32,478 nt of DNA, taken from contig JAQYBD010000066.1 in assembly GCA_029338835.1 (NCBI GenBank), positions 1 to 32,478 of the forward strand. Direction: 5' to 3'. Each line of letters begins with the position of its first letter. Position 1 is the first letter of the stretch. The notes below the pieces were generated by a model, which was not told the origin of the DNA, ran no database searches, and was given only the letters and a program-made list of their open reading frames with translations. Made by a program: the position numbers and the translations under genes. Shown in pieces: positions 6,572 through 15,698 of this stretch. The stretch comes from Selenomonadaceae bacterium (GTDB lineage Bacteria > Bacillota > Negativicutes > Selenomonadales > Selenomonadaceae).

Positions 6572-7537
6572 ATGCTTCAAGGAAAACGCTGGCTTCTCTT
6601 GCTGCTCGCCGCCATCACGGTCGCACTCACCGTCGGCATACTCGCTTCGCCTCAGTACGATTTCAGTGCCAGGCAGGAAGAACATCAAAAAAAATTCGGC
6701 GCTGTCTATATGACACTCAACAACCCCTTCTACGAGATCATCGATGAAGAAATCCGCACCGATATCGAGAATCACGGCGATGTACTGCTCTCGCGCGATC
6801 CGGCTCTTTCCGTCGAGAAGCAGACGGAGGAAGTCAAGGATCTCATCCGTGAAGGTGTCTCGGTCATCTTCCTCAATCCCGTGGATTTCGAGCGCATGGG
6901 GCCGGCGCTTGAGGCAGCGCGTCAGGCACGCGTACCGGTCATCACGATTGACACGAATGTCCAGGACAGCGATTACGTCGCTTCGACCATCGAGACGGAT
7001 AATTACGCGGCCGGCGTCGCCTGTGCCAATCATCTGCTGGAAACGGCCACACATGCCAACATCCTGCTGCTCAAGCACAGCACGGCCCGTTCGGCTGTCG
7101 ACCGCATCGCAGGGTTTCGCCAGACGCTTGCCGGCCATCCCGGCTTCCAGATCATTGACGAGGCCGAATGCGAGGGGCAGCTGGAACGAGCCATGCCCGC
7201 CATGCAGGAGATGCTTGCGCGCCACCCTGAAGCCGATACCGTCATGGCTCTCAACGATCCTTCCGCCCTTGGCGCCATGGCTGCGCTCGAGGCCTGCGGA
7301 CGCCTGCAGGGCTTTCGCGTCTACGGCGTTGACGGCGTACCGGAAACAAAGGAACTCATTCTCGCCGGACGCATGACCGCAACGGCCGGCCAATCGCCCC
7401 GGCGCATCGGCCAGCTCGCTGCGCACCAGGCCTACCGCCTGCTTGCGGGCGAGCCCGTCGAGCAGCTCATACAGCTGCCCATACATCTCTGGACAAAGGA
7501 AAATCTTTCATCTGCACAGATAAAGGAGTGGGACTGA
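6572..7537 (+). CDS. Membrane-anchored RbsB-type sugar-binding protein (sensor subunit)
   Basis: This 321-residue protein has a periplasmic binding protein fold of the ribose/galactose type (Peripl_BP_4): FGAVYMTLNNPFYEIIDEEI near residues 42-61, VIFLNPVDFERM near 98-109, VPVITIDTNV near 122-131 and a VYGVDGVPE hinge-region motif. The N-terminus has one hydrophobic segment (residues 7-26) without a lipobox Cys, so it probably stays anchored in the inner membrane. It is the first gene of an operon with a kinase and regulator, and the kinase frame begins at its end. No ABC permease or ATPase lies nearby. In known Firmicute systems such as XylFII-LytS, a binding protein of this type loads sugar and signals through a kinase, so I infer a sensing role. 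The ATG follows AAAGGAATTGCC. Confidence 0.88.
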   Translation: MLQGKRWLLLLLAAITVALTVGILASPQYDFSARQEEHQKKFGAVYMTLNNPFYEIIDEEIRTDIENHGDVLLSRDPALSVEKQTEEVKDLIREGVSVIFLNPVDFERMGPALEAARQARVPVITIDTNVQDSDYVASTIETDNYAAGVACANHLLETATHANILLLKHSTARSAVDRIAGFRQTLAGHPGFQIIDEAECEGQLERAMPAMQEMLARHPEADTVMALNDPSALGAMAALEACGRLQGFRVYGVDGVPETKELILAGRMTATAGQSPRRIGQLAAHQAYRLLAGEPVEQLIQLPIHLWTKENLSSAQIKEWD

Positions 7538-7539
7538 GC

Positions 7540-8892
7540 GTGAACCATATGAATCTCAATCGTGCCAGGCAGCTGGCCCGCGCGCTCGATGCCAGGGAGC
7601 TGCGCTGGATGCACGATTGCCTGACCATCTACAACGGCATGGTCGTCACGCTGGCAGCGGCTTTCATGAGCATCACCCAGCTCAAGGTCATCCAGACCTA
7701 CAACGCACGCGCCTTCCTCGAACAGCTTGCCGCCATCCCCCTGCCGCCCCTGACCGGCTTTTTGCTCACGGTCACTTCTTTTCTCATCCTGGCAGGACTC
7801 GGCTGGCTCTATCGCGAAGGAAACGTGCCGCCTACCATGCGCTATATCTGCCTTAGCCTGGAAATCGTCGCCTGTGTCGTCATCATTCGCAGCCTGAATC
7901 TCGCCTATGACGGCGTCGTGCTGCTGGTCGTCGCCGATCTGCTGCACCGCTATTCCGGCCGCCATCAGCTGATCCTGCTCACCGTAGCCATGCTCGGGTT
8001 GTATGCCATCGTCGACTACAACATCGTATCACTCGAGTATCACATCGCACCATTCAACGCCTATGCCGCTTACTATGCCGCAGGACCGCGCGCCTGGATC
8101 CTCACGCTGCACAATGCTTTCGTCTCGCTGAATCTCATCCTGTTCGTCTTTTACCTCACACTGCTCATCCGCCAGAACCATCAGGAAAAGCAGCGCATCG
8201 CGAGCCTCAACGCTCAGCTCGAGGAAGCGAATACGCGGCTGCGTGCCTATGCCATCGAAGCAGAGGCCATGGCCGAGACGCGCGAACGCAACCGGCTGGC
8301 CCGCGAGATCCATGACACGCTCGGCCACGCACTCACCGGCATTGCCGCTGGTCTCGACGCCACCAGCTTTCTCGTCGACATCGCACCAGACAAGGCCAAG
8401 GAACAGTTGTCCAAGATCAAGGAAACCGCCCTGCGCGGACTCAAGGACGTACGGCGCAGCGTCAGGAAGCTGCGCCCCGATGATCTCGAGCAGCTGCCAC
8501 TGCATCAGGCCATCGAGCATATGATTGATGATTTTTCTGCTTCGACCGGCATGAAGATTGACTTTGAGATCCTGCAATGGCCGGAGCGGCTGCGTCCCGA
8601 TCAGGAAGAAGTCCTGTACCGCATCGTGCAGGAAGGCATGACCAATGCTCGGCGGCACGGCCATGCCCATCATCTCACGATCACCATCGGCACCCGGCGC
8701 GGCATTATCTATCTGCTGCTCGCCGACGACGGGCAGGGCGCCGATATCCGCAAGCTCCAAAAGGGCTTCGGCCTGCGCCACATGCAGGAACGCCTGGCTC
8801 TGCTGCACGGCAAACTCCGCTACTGGAGCGACCGCGGCTTTACCCTTGAGGCCATTATGCCAGAAAACGAGGAGGCATCAAAATTCTTATGA
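7540..8892 (+). CDS. DegS/NarX-like sensor histidine kinase (HisKA_3 family)
   Basis: This protein of about 450 residues has around six hydrophobic segments in its first 210 residues with only short loops, then a coiled coil (about 215-250). The dimerisation/phosphoacceptor motif is RNRLAREIHDTLGH, with the phosphorylated His near residue 258. The ATPase has an N-box (EGMTNARRHGHA) and a G-box (DDGQGAD, GFGLRHMQERL). It would phosphorylate the next gene's receiver. Lacking a large periplasmic domain, it probably senses through the neighbouring anchored binding proteins. The start is uncertain: GTG at 7540 is favoured, with AAAGGAG 12 bp upstream. An ATG at 7549 is possible, and a GTG at 7528 abuts the ribosome-binding site and overlaps the previous gene. 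Its last codons overlap the regulator start as ATGA. Confidence 0.9.
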   Translation: MNHMNLNRARQLARALDARELRWMHDCLTIYNGMVVTLAAAFMSITQLKVIQTYNARAFLEQLAAIPLPPLTGFLLTVTSFLILAGLGWLYREGNVPPTMRYICLSLEIVACVVIIRSLNLAYDGVVLLVVADLLHRYSGRHQLILLTVAMLGLYAIVDYNIVSLEYHIAPFNAYAAYYAAGPRAWILTLHNAFVSLNLILFVFYLTLLIRQNHQEKQRIASLNAQLEEANTRLRAYAIEAEAMAETRERNRLAREIHDTLGHALTGIAAGLDATSFLVDIAPDKAKEQLSKIKETALRGLKDVRRSVRKLRPDDLEQLPLHQAIEHMIDDFSASTGMKIDFEILQWPERLRPDQEEVLYRIVQEGMTNARRHGHAHHLTITIGTRRGIIYLLLADDGQGADIRKLQKGFGLRHMQERLALLHGKLRYWSDRGFTLEAIMPENEEASKFL

Positions 8893-9581
8893 CGAAGAAA
8901 ATCCAGATCATGATTGCCGATGACCAGGAGCTCATCCACGAGAGCCTGAGCATCGTACTCAGTGCCAATACCGATATGGAAGTCACGGGCCTTGCCAGCA
9001 ATGGACGCGAGCTGCTGGAACTCATCAAGAACAGCAAAAAAGCACCACCCGATGTGGTACTCATGGATGTCCGCATGCCGGAACTCGATGGTGTCGAAGC
9101 CACGCATGCCGTCAAGGAACAGTGGCCGCAGGTGCGCATCATCATCCTTACGACCTTCGACGACGATGAATACGTCTTCAATGCCCTCAAATACGGGGCC
9201 AGCGGCTATCTTTTAAAGGGCGTCTCCGTCCCGGAACTCAGCAGCGCCATCCGCACGGTGGCACAGGGCGGAGCGATGATCAACCCCGGCATCGTGACAA
9301 AAGTCGTCAAGTTCTTCAATCAGATGGCTCAGTCCAGCTTGGCTACCGATCCCGAGGAAACCAAGGATGCCGCCGTACTCGGCCATACGGAACGCAATAT
9401 CGCGCTGCTCGTGGGGCGCGGCCTTTCCAACAAGGAAATCGCGGCCAGGCTCTCCCTCTCGGAAGGCACCATCCGCAACGGACTGTCGTCAGCCCTTGCC
9501 AAGCTCAATCTGCGCGACCGCACGCAGCTCGCGATCTGGGCCGTGCAGACGGGACTCGTACACGGTGAGGTGCAGCCATGA
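8889..9581 (+). CDS. NarL/FixJ-family response regulator
   Basis: This 230-residue protein has an N-terminal receiver with the acidic pair Asp11-Asp12, the phosphoacceptor Asp60 (VVLMDVRMP), the Thr of ILTTF and the Lys of YLLKGV. The C-terminal LuxR-type helix-turn-helix (about residues 165-225) carries LGHTERNIALLVGRGLSNKE followed by SEGTIRNGLSSALAKL. It overlaps the kinase by 4 nt (ATGA) and is itself overlapped 4 nt by the next gene, so kinase, regulator and second binding protein are translationally coupled. It is the obvious partner of the kinase. Its targets are unknown; candidates are the PTS and its own operon, which share an upstream word. Confidence 0.93.
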   Translation: MTKKIQIMIADDQELIHESLSIVLSANTDMEVTGLASNGRELLELIKNSKKAPPDVVLMDVRMPELDGVEATHAVKEQWPQVRIIILTTFDDDEYVFNALKYGASGYLLKGVSVPELSSAIRTVAQGGAMINPGIVTKVVKFFNQMAQSSLATDPEETKDAAVLGHTERNIALLVGRGLSNKEIAARLSLSEGTIRNGLSSALAKLNLRDRTQLAIWAVQTGLVHGEVQP

Positions 9582-10918
9582 CAGGCTGGGCACGCATAAG
9601 GCGCACGCTGCCCCATCTGTCGCCCTTCCTGCTTGGCCTGCTGATTGCCTATGCTTTCGTCTTCCTCATGCTCTATCACATGGAGCCGCAGCCCATCGTA
9701 CTGCGTGTCGGCCTGTTCGCCGGCAGCAACTGGGGCGTGCCCGAAGGAAACAGTTATGCCGTCATCGATCAGGTCATCGCACGCTTTGAGGCCGAGCATC
9801 CAAACGTCAAGGTTGTCTACCAGAGCGGCATCCGCAGGGACGATTACAGCGAATGGCTGGCCGGACGAGAACTTGCCGGCGAGATGCCAGACGTATTCTT
9901 GATTCCTCAGGATGACTTTGACCTCTACGCTGACCGCAAAGCTCTCGCACCGCTTGACGATCTGGCTCGTCGGGATACTGCGTTCTCACTCGACGACTTC
10001 TATCCGGCTCCACTGGCCTTTGCGCGCAGTATGAGTTCCGGCACACTGTACGCACTCCCCGTCGAATGCGTGCCTCGTCTGATGTTCGTCAACCGCACGC
10101 TGATTGACCGCGAAGGGATTGCCCTGCCCACTGATGACTGGACCTGGGATGATTTCCTCGCCATCTGCCAGAAGATCACGCGCGACACCGATGGCGACGG
10201 CCGTCTCGACCAGTTCGGCGTTTACGGCTACACCTGGCAGGATGCCGTCGTCACAAGCGGCGCCAAACTTTTCCGTGACGACGGCAGGGCTTCCTGTTTT
10301 GCCGATTCCCGCATCGAAGGCGCCATCCGCTTCACCATCGCCCTGCATCAGACACAGAACGGACAAGTCGTGACGGAACGCGATTTCGACCTCGGACACG
10401 TGGCCTTCCGCCCCTTCAATTTTGCAGTCTACCACACATATCAGCCCTACCCATGGCGCATCAAGAAGTCCATGGATCTGGAATGGGATTGCATCCGGCT
10501 GCCGCGCGGCCCTCACGGCGAAAATATTTCCCCTGTGCAGACGCTGCTCATGGGCATGAATGCCAAGACACGCCAGCGTCAGCTGGCCTGGGAGTTCCTC
10601 AAGGCTGTCTGCTACGACCGGGACAATCAAGAGCAGCTGCTGCAAAACTCGGCAGCCCTGCCTGTGCGCAGGGGCATCATCGAAGATGCCTCGACAGATG
10701 AACTCTTTGGCAGTACCGGAAAGCAGCGTGATAGCCGCAGCCCGCTGGCCGTCAGCCAGGTCATCGAGGAAGGATCTGTTCCCTACCGGTTCCCCGGCTA
10801 CCAGGCTGCCATGATGCTGGCAGACCGGAAAATACAGGAACTCATCGACAGCAACGCACTTGAAAGCAACACCATGAACCGCCTGCAGAAAGAAGTCAAC
10901 GCACTCCTGCTCAAATGA
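9578..10918 (+). CDS. Membrane-anchored family-1 extracellular solute-binding protein
   Basis: This 446-residue protein has one N-terminal hydrophobic segment (about residues 15-33: SPFLLGLLIAYAFVFLMLYH) and no lipobox. A MalE/UgpB-like binding domain follows: FEAEHPNVKVVYQSG near residues 69-83, MPDVFLIPQDDFDLY near 100-114, and ALPVECVPRLMFVNRTL near 160-176. A calcium-loop-like DTDGDGRLDQFGVYGY near 206-221 is common in sugar-binding proteins of this family. It overlaps the response regulator by 4 nt, so it is made together with the two-component system. No permease genes follow; the next gene is convergent 7 bp away. A second sensory ligand-binding subunit, rather than a transport component, is the likely role. 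Confidence 0.87.
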   Translation: MTGWARIRRTLPHLSPFLLGLLIAYAFVFLMLYHMEPQPIVLRVGLFAGSNWGVPEGNSYAVIDQVIARFEAEHPNVKVVYQSGIRRDDYSEWLAGRELAGEMPDVFLIPQDDFDLYADRKALAPLDDLARRDTAFSLDDFYPAPLAFARSMSSGTLYALPVECVPRLMFVNRTLIDREGIALPTDDWTWDDFLAICQKITRDTDGDGRLDQFGVYGYTWQDAVVTSGAKLFRDDGRASCFADSRIEGAIRFTIALHQTQNGQVVTERDFDLGHVAFRPFNFAVYHTYQPYPWRIKKSMDLEWDCIRLPRGPHGENISPVQTLLMGMNAKTRQRQLAWEFLKAVCYDRDNQEQLLQNSAALPVRRGIIEDASTDELFGSTGKQRDSRSPLAVSQVIEEGSVPYRFPGYQAAMMLADRKIQELIDSNALESNTMNRLQKEVNALLLK

Positions 10919-10925
10919 ACGGTAC

Positions 10926-11735
10926 TCAAACAGCAGGAATCAGCTGCTGCCTGACGAGATACTCGCACAGACCGTCTTCTTCATTCGACAGTGTGACATG
11001 CCCCGCTGCCTCCTTTACAGGCTGCGGGGCATTTCCCATGGCGACGCTCGTGCCCGTATAACGAAGCATCTCGAGATCGTTGTAGTTATCGCCAAACGAG
11101 AGTGCCTCACCTGCCCCGATGCCGAAGTGCTGCAGCATGATCTCGATGCCGCTCGCCTTGTTGACAGAAGCATCCATGACCTCGAGCAGATGCGGCGCCG
11201 AGCGCACGACATTCAGCGCCAGGAAACGTTGCTGCAGCTCACGCTCCGCCCGCTCACAGTCAGCAGGCTCCATCATCAGGAGTATTTTGTGCGGACAAAT
11301 TCCGCGCTGCAGGCATTCAGCAAAACTGCCCTCCTCTGCCACGGCCTCGGTAATCTTCATCTCAAACACCACACGGGGATCGTTGGCATCCTCGACATAC
11401 CAGTGATGCCCGGCGTAATAATTGACTGTAGCCTGTGGAAAGTCCTGCTTTACCGTCTTCAAGAATGCCTCCGTAAGCGTTGCATCCATGGTCAGGCTAT
11501 AGAGTTTCTCGCCCGTTTCCGTCAGTACCAAAGCGCCGCTGTAAGAAATCAAGGGGATCTTCACATCCATCTTGTCCGTGATGGGGTAGATGGCCTCCGG
11601 CATGCGCGCCGAAACCAGCACAAAGGGAATTTCCTGTGCTAGGAGTTCCTTGACCGCCTGCTCCGTGCGTGCCGTGACCCGCTTGTCATCGGTGAGGAAT
11701 GTGCCGTCAATATCTGAAAATACAATCCGAATCAT
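10926..11735 (-). CDS. Cof-type HAD-IIB family phosphatase
   Basis: This 269-residue cytoplasmic protein has the HAD nucleophile motif FSDIDGTFL (Asp8, acid Asp10), motif II VLVSARM near residue 40, a type IIB cap in the middle and motif IV LSFGDNYNDLEML near residues 213-225. The family dephosphorylates sugar phosphates, nucleotides or flavin precursors; the substrate cannot be assigned. A GGGGGGATC run precedes the ATG. It is convergent with the sensory operon with only 7 bp between the stops and no separating terminator, so the two transcripts probably overlap. It is not obviously linked to leuS, which lies upstream behind its own terminator. Confidence 0.92.
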   Translation of the reverse strand: MIRIVFSDIDGTFLTDDKRVTARTEQAVKELLAQEIPFVLVSARMPEAIYPITDKMDVKIPLISYSGALVLTETGEKLYSLTMDATLTEAFLKTVKQDFPQATVNYYAGHHWYVEDANDPRVVFEMKITEAVAEEGSFAECLQRGICPHKILLMMEPADCERAERELQQRFLALNVVRSAPHLLEVMDASVNKASGIEIMLQHFGIGAGEALSFGDNYNDLEMLRYTGTSVAMGNAPQPVKEAAGHVTLSNEEDGLCEYLVRQQLIPAV

Positions 11736-11786
11736 ACCGATCCCCCCTGCTGTATTACATAAGCCTTATAAATTTTCTCCTTTTTC

Positions 11787-11795
11787 ATGATACCA
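11787..11795 (-). promoter_or_regulatory. Extended -10 promoter for the Cof phosphatase
   Basis: The minus strand reads TGGTATCAT (11795-11787), an extended -10 about 50 bp before the ATG. It lies after the leuS terminator, so this gene would need it. The -35 is weak. Confidence 0.4.
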
Positions 11796-11861
11796 TGTTT
11801 AGGGAATAAATACATCAGCATAGCCTTCTCTTTCTGCAAAAATAACGAGTGACAGGAATAG

Positions 11862-11901
11862 AAAAATGCCGCATCCGGTCGTTTTGGCCAGATGCGGCAT
11901 T
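11862..11901 (-). terminator. Terminator of leuS
   Basis: On the minus strand AATGCCGCATC (11901-11891) pairs with GATGCGGCATT (11875-11865), an 11-bp stem with a 15-nt loop followed by a T-run. It sits 38 bp after the leuS stop. Confidence 0.85.
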
Positions 11902-11938
11902 CCCTTTATAGGCTGTCAAGCAGGCCCTTGCTGCTCAC

Positions 11939-14419
11939 TCAGCCCTTGACTACGATATTGACGAGTTTCTTCGGCACGCAGATGACCTTGACGATCTGCT
12001 TGCCGGCCGTAAGTTCCTGCGTGCGCGGCAGACCCATGGCAATCTCTTTCATGCCGTCACGGTCTGTGTCGGCAGGGATCGTGATCTTGTCGCGGACCTT
12101 GCCATTGATCTGCAGGACAATCTCGATCTCATCGAGCTTCGTGGCTGCTTCTTCATACGTCGGCCATTTCTGCTGATGGACGCTGCCCTGTCCCTCGAAC
12201 AGGCGGCTCCAGAGTTCTTCCGTGATATGCGGGGCAAATGGTGCTAAGAGCTTGATGAGGTTCTCAGCGACTTCACGCGCGAGGCCGGCATTGAGTTCCT
12301 TGTCCTGGAAGCCGTAGAACGCATTGACGAGTTCCATGATGGACGATACGGCCGTATTGAACATGAAACGGTCACGCACATCCTCGGTGACCTTACGGAT
12401 CGTCACGTGCAGGACACGGCGCAGATCTTTCTCGTCCTTCGTGAGCTTCGTGACATCATACTTCTCAGGGCCATTCTTGATGGCATCCTCAAAGTGGCCG
12501 AGAATACGCCATACGCGGTTGAGGAAGCGATACGAACCTTCAACGCCCTGGTCACTCCACTCGAGGTCGCGGTCAACCGGCGCAGCGAACAGGATGAAGA
12601 GGCGTGCCGTATCAGCACCGTACTTCGCGATGATTTCCTCCGGCGAGACGACATTGCCCTTGGATTTCGACATCTTCGAGCCATCCTTGAGGACCATGCC
12701 CTGCGTCAGGAGGTTCGTGAACGGCTCATCGAAGTCGACGAGGCCGGCATCGTGCAGGACTTTCGTGAAGAAGCGCGAATACAGGAGATGCAGTATGGCA
12801 TGCTCGATGCCGCCGATGTACTGGTCAACCGGCGCCCAGTAATTGACCTTGTCCTTGGCAAACGGTTCCTTGTCGTTGTGCGGATCCGTATAACGCAGGT
12901 AGTACCACGAGGAGCAGATGAACGTATCCATCGTGTCCGTCTCGCGCGTGGCATCAGCGCCGCACTTCGGGCACTTGCAGTGGACGAAGCTCTCGCTTGA
13001 CGCCAGCGGGGAAAGTGCGCCCTGGTCAAAGGAAACATCTTCCGGCAGCATAACCGGCAAATCTTTTTCCGGCACGAGGACTTCGCCGCAGTGCGGACAG
13101 TTGATGACAGGGATTGGTGCCCCCCAATAACGCTGACGCGAAATGAGCCAGTCACGCAGGCGGAAGTTGACGCGACGCTTGCCGAAGCCTTCCTTCTCGG
13201 CCTTGTCCATGATGCCCTTCATCGCGGCTTTGATATCCATCCCCGTGAATTCCGCGGAGTTGACGAGTACGCCGTCCTTGTCCGTGTAGGCTTCCGTCAT
13301 CTCCTCGAGCTTGAGTTCGTGGTCGCGCGGCTGCAGCGTGATGATCTTCGGGATATCGTATTTCGTCGCGAACATCCAGTCACGCGAATCCTCGGACGGC
13401 ACACCGATGACGGCGCCTGTGCCGTAATCGGCGAGGACATAGTTCGTGACCCAGATCTGCACCTGCTTGCCATTGAACGGATTGACGCAGTAAGCACCCG
13501 TGAAGATACCTTCCTTCTCGGATTCGCTCGACGTGCGCTCGATCTCGCTCTGGTTGCGCGTACGCTTGACAAAGGCCTGGATTTCCTCGGCCTTTGGATT
13601 GTTCTCGCAGAGCTTGTCGACGAGCGGATGCTCGGCGGCCAGTGCGAGGAACGTGATGCCGTAGACCGTATCAGGACGCGTCGTATAGGCAGCGATCGAT
13701 GTGCCGAGTTCCGGCGCTTCGAGGTTGAACTCCAGACCTTCGCTGCGGCCGATCCAGTTGTCCTGCATCGTCTTGACACGCTCCGGCCAGCCCTTGAGCT
13801 TATCGAGGTCTTTCAGGAGTACATCGGCATAGTCCGTGATCTTGAGGAACCACTGCGAGAGGTCTTTCTTGTGGACCTCGTGGTCGCAGCGCCAGCATTT
13901 GCCGTCGATGACCTGTTCATTGGCAAGCACCGTGCCGCACGTGTCGCACCAGTTGACCGATGCCTTTTTCTTGTAGGCAAGGCCGCGCTTGTAGAAAAGC
14001 TCGAAGAGCCACTGCGTCCATTTATAGTACGACGGGTCGCACGTCTTGACCTCGCGGTCCCAATCGTAGGAAAGGCCGAGCTTCTTCTGCTGCTTCTCCA
14101 TGTTCTCGATGTTGCTGTACGTCCAGTCGGCCGGCTTGACACCGTGCTTGATGGCAGCATTCTCCGCCGGCATGCCGAAGGAGTCAAAGCCCATCGGATG
14201 CAGGACGTTGAAGCCCTCCATGGTCTTATAGCGCGCCATGACATCGCCGATGGCGTAGTTGCGCACATGGCCCATATGCAGATTGCCCGACGGATACGGG
14301 AACATCTCGAGTGCATAATACTTCGGACGATCCGGGTCGGCCTCCGTCTTGTAGACCTCTTCCGCTTCCCATTTCTGCTGCCATTTTGACTCGATGTCCT
14401 GCGGCGAATATCTTTCCAT
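11939..14419 (-). CDS. leuS: Leucyl-tRNA synthetase
   Basis: This 826-residue class Ia synthetase charges tRNA-Leu with leucine. The HIGH-type motif is HMGH (48-51) in [20 protein letters not shown], and KMSKS is at about residue 581. A zinc-knuckle region ([17 protein letters not shown]) lies near 155-185. The CP1 editing domain has the [14 protein letters not shown] threonine-rich segment near 245-260. The length is normal for bacterial LeuRS. The ATG follows TAGGAGGAAATCAGC. A complete T-box leader with a CUC specifier precedes it, so expression should rise when tRNA-Leu is uncharged. Confidence 0.97.
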   Translation of the reverse strand: MERYSPQDIESKWQQKWEAEEVYKTEADPDRPKYYALEMFPYPSGNLHMGHVRNYAIGDVMARYKTMEGFNVLHPMGFDSFGMPAENAAIKHGVKPADWTYSNIENMEKQQKKLGLSYDWDREVKTCDPSYYKWTQWLFELFYKRGLAYKKKASVNWCDTCGTVLANEQVIDGKCWRCDHEVHKKDLSQWFLKITDYADVLLKDLDKLKGWPERVKTMQDNWIGRSEGLEFNLEAPELGTSIAAYTTRPDTVYGITFLALAAEHPLVDKLCENNPKAEEIQAFVKRTRNQSEIERTSSESEKEGIFTGAYCVNPFNGKQVQIWVTNYVLADYGTGAVIGVPSEDSRDWMFATKYDIPKIITLQPRDHELKLEEMTEAYTDKDGVLVNSAEFTGMDIKAAMKGIMDKAEKEGFGKRRVNFRLRDWLISRQRYWGAPIPVINCPHCGEVLVPEKDLPVMLPEDVSFDQGALSPLASSESFVHCKCPKCGADATRETDTMDTFICSSWYYLRYTDPHNDKEPFAKDKVNYWAPVDQYIGGIEHAILHLLYSRFFTKVLHDAGLVDFDEPFTNLLTQGMVLKDGSKMSKSKGNVVSPEEIIAKYGADTARLFILFAAPVDRDLEWSDQGVEGSYRFLNRVWRILGHFEDAIKNGPEKYDVTKLTKDEKDLRRVLHVTIRKVTEDVRDRFMFNTAVSSIMELVNAFYGFQDKELNAGLAREVAENLIKLLAPFAPHITEELWSRLFEGQGSVHQQKWPTYEEAATKLDEIEIVLQINGKVRDKITIPADTDRDGMKEIAMGLPRTQELTAGKQIVKVICVPKKLVNIVVKG

Positions 14420-14435
14420 GCTGATTTCCTCCTAA

Positions 14436-14690
14436 AAACAAAAAGTCCCCGGCCGTCTTTTCAGACAGCCAGGGACGATGATTCGCGGTACCACCCTGCT
14501 TGATGCAAAAGCATCCTCTCGGTGCCGTAACGTGGCAGGCGTCAGCTGTTTCTTCCCCAAGGGTTTCCCAGCTGCTCCTCCGCAGTGAGTTCAGCGTTTC
14601 GTGTCGCCGGCTCACACCTGCCGCCGGCTCTCTTCGGACGTTCCGCGCCTACTGCTCTGCATCCAAGGATTTTACGTGTTTACATATGAC
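14436..14690 (-). promoter_or_regulatory. T-box leader of leuS (leucine, specifier CUC)
   Basis: The leader has the T-box sequence AGGGTGGTACCGCG (14497-14484) and Stem I features: GCAGTAG on the 5' side, then an apical GGCAGGTGTGAG. The specifier is CTC (14589-14587) in GAACTCACTG. The terminator at 14476-14440 is the alternative structure. Uncharged tRNA-Leu with a GAG anticodon would read CUC and let transcription into leuS continue. Confidence 0.93.
14440..14476 (-). terminator. T-box-controlled terminator of the leuS leader
   Basis: On the minus strand GTCCCTGGC-T-GTCT pairs with AGAC-GGCCGGGGAC around a GAAA loop, followed by TTTTTGTTTTT. It forms when tRNA-Leu is charged. Confidence 0.88.
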
Positions 14691-14692
14691 TT

Positions 14693-14721
14693 ATTATAGC
14701 GGGGAAGACGCTTGCCGTCAA
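14693..14721 (-). promoter_or_regulatory. leuS promoter overlapping the yitT stop codon
   Basis: On the minus strand TTGACG (14721-14716), a 17-bp spacer and TATAAT (14698-14693) form a near-consensus promoter. The TGA stop of the upstream YitT gene (14720-14718) lies inside the -35 hexamer. Confidence 0.85.
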
Positions 14722-15665
14722 CTGTTTCCCGCATCCCGGCCTCTGCCCGTCTGGAAGGCTAGCTGCTTTTCATGCGTCTGCCTCCATTTGCGCCGAGCAT
14801 CCTCATAACTCTCACAGTCAAGAGTGAAGCCCTTGCCCGATACTTCGGACGTATCCGAGACAATCATGAAAGCCTGCGGGTCATGGTGATCCACGATGGT
14901 CTTGACCCGGCTGACCTGCGTGAGGCTCACGACGACAAAGAGGATATTCTTGGGGTCTTCGGCAAAACCGCCGCGGCCATCGATGAACGTTGCGCCGCGA
15001 TGCACGTTTTCCATGATGTCTGCGCAGATGGCCTTGGCTTGCGGCGAGACGATGACGATGGATTTCTCGCGGTTCAGGCCGGCGGCCACGCGGTTCGTGA
15101 GTTCTGCCGTCACATAGATCGACACCAGGCTGAACAGAGCCACTTCGATGCCGAACAAGACCATGGAACCGATGATGATGAGGAAATTCAAGAGAAAGAC
15201 AACCGTCCCCACATCGATGGAATAATACTTCTTCGTGATGGCAGCGATGACATCAAGCCCGCCGGTATTCGCATTGGAGCGGAAGACCATGCCGAAGCCT
15301 GCACCAGCCATGACACCGCCAAAGATTGAATTGAGCATGGGATCAGCACAGATGCTCCAATCCACGAGGAAATGCGTGGCATCGAGGATGATGGATAACA
15401 CCACTGTGCCAAAAATCGTATCGGCTGCGTAAAGCCTGCCAAACACATGGTAGGCAAGATAAAGGATCGGCAAGTTGTAGACGATATTCTGCATGCCGAC
15501 GGGCAGCCCTGCCAGGTAATAGACAATGAGTGCGATACCACTGAGGCCCCCCGTCATCAGATGAGCCGGTATCAAAAACAAGTTGAAGCCCAGGCAGACG
15601 AGCGTACAGCCAATCGTGATCTGAGCATAACGCGTTACATGTTTCCGCAAAGCATTCTTGACCAT
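14718..15665 (-). CDS. YitT family membrane protein (DUF161 + DUF2179)
   Basis: This 315-residue protein has five to six membrane segments in its first 190 residues (QITIGCTLVCLGFNLFLIPA, then a conserved GGLSGIALIVYYL stretch, NTGGLDVIAAI, and VVFLLNFLIIIGSMVLFG). A soluble C-terminal DUF2179 domain follows (about 200-290), with the DGRGGF and LFVVVSLTQVSRVKTIV motifs. The family is widespread in Firmicutes with no firm biochemical role. It is last in a trmK-nif3-yitT run, 33 bp after nif3. Its stop codon lies in the -35 box of the leuS promoter. The final 25 residues are charged and unconserved in appearance. Confidence 0.9.
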   Translation of the reverse strand: MVKNALRKHVTRYAQITIGCTLVCLGFNLFLIPAHLMTGGLSGIALIVYYLAGLPVGMQNIVYNLPILYLAYHVFGRLYAADTIFGTVVLSIILDATHFLVDWSICADPMLNSIFGGVMAGAGFGMVFRSNANTGGLDVIAAITKKYYSIDVGTVVFLLNFLIIIGSMVLFGIEVALFSLVSIYVTAELTNRVAAGLNREKSIVIVSPQAKAICADIMENVHRGATFIDGRGGFAEDPKNILFVVVSLTQVSRVKTIVDHHDPQAFMIVSDTSEVSGKGFTLDCESYEDARRKWRQTHEKQLAFQTGRGRDAGNS

Positions 15666-15698
15666 AAAACCTTCCTCTGCTTTCTCCGACGTCCGGCG

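Noticed and set aside
6539..7486. 315-codon leftward open frame opposite the RbsB-type binding protein
   Set aside because: The plus-strand gene has a promoter, ribosome-binding site and clear family motifs; the minus-strand frame has none.
13091..14389. 432-codon rightward open frame opposite leuS
   Set aside because: It is a shadow of leuS in the third-position frame with no domain or start signal.
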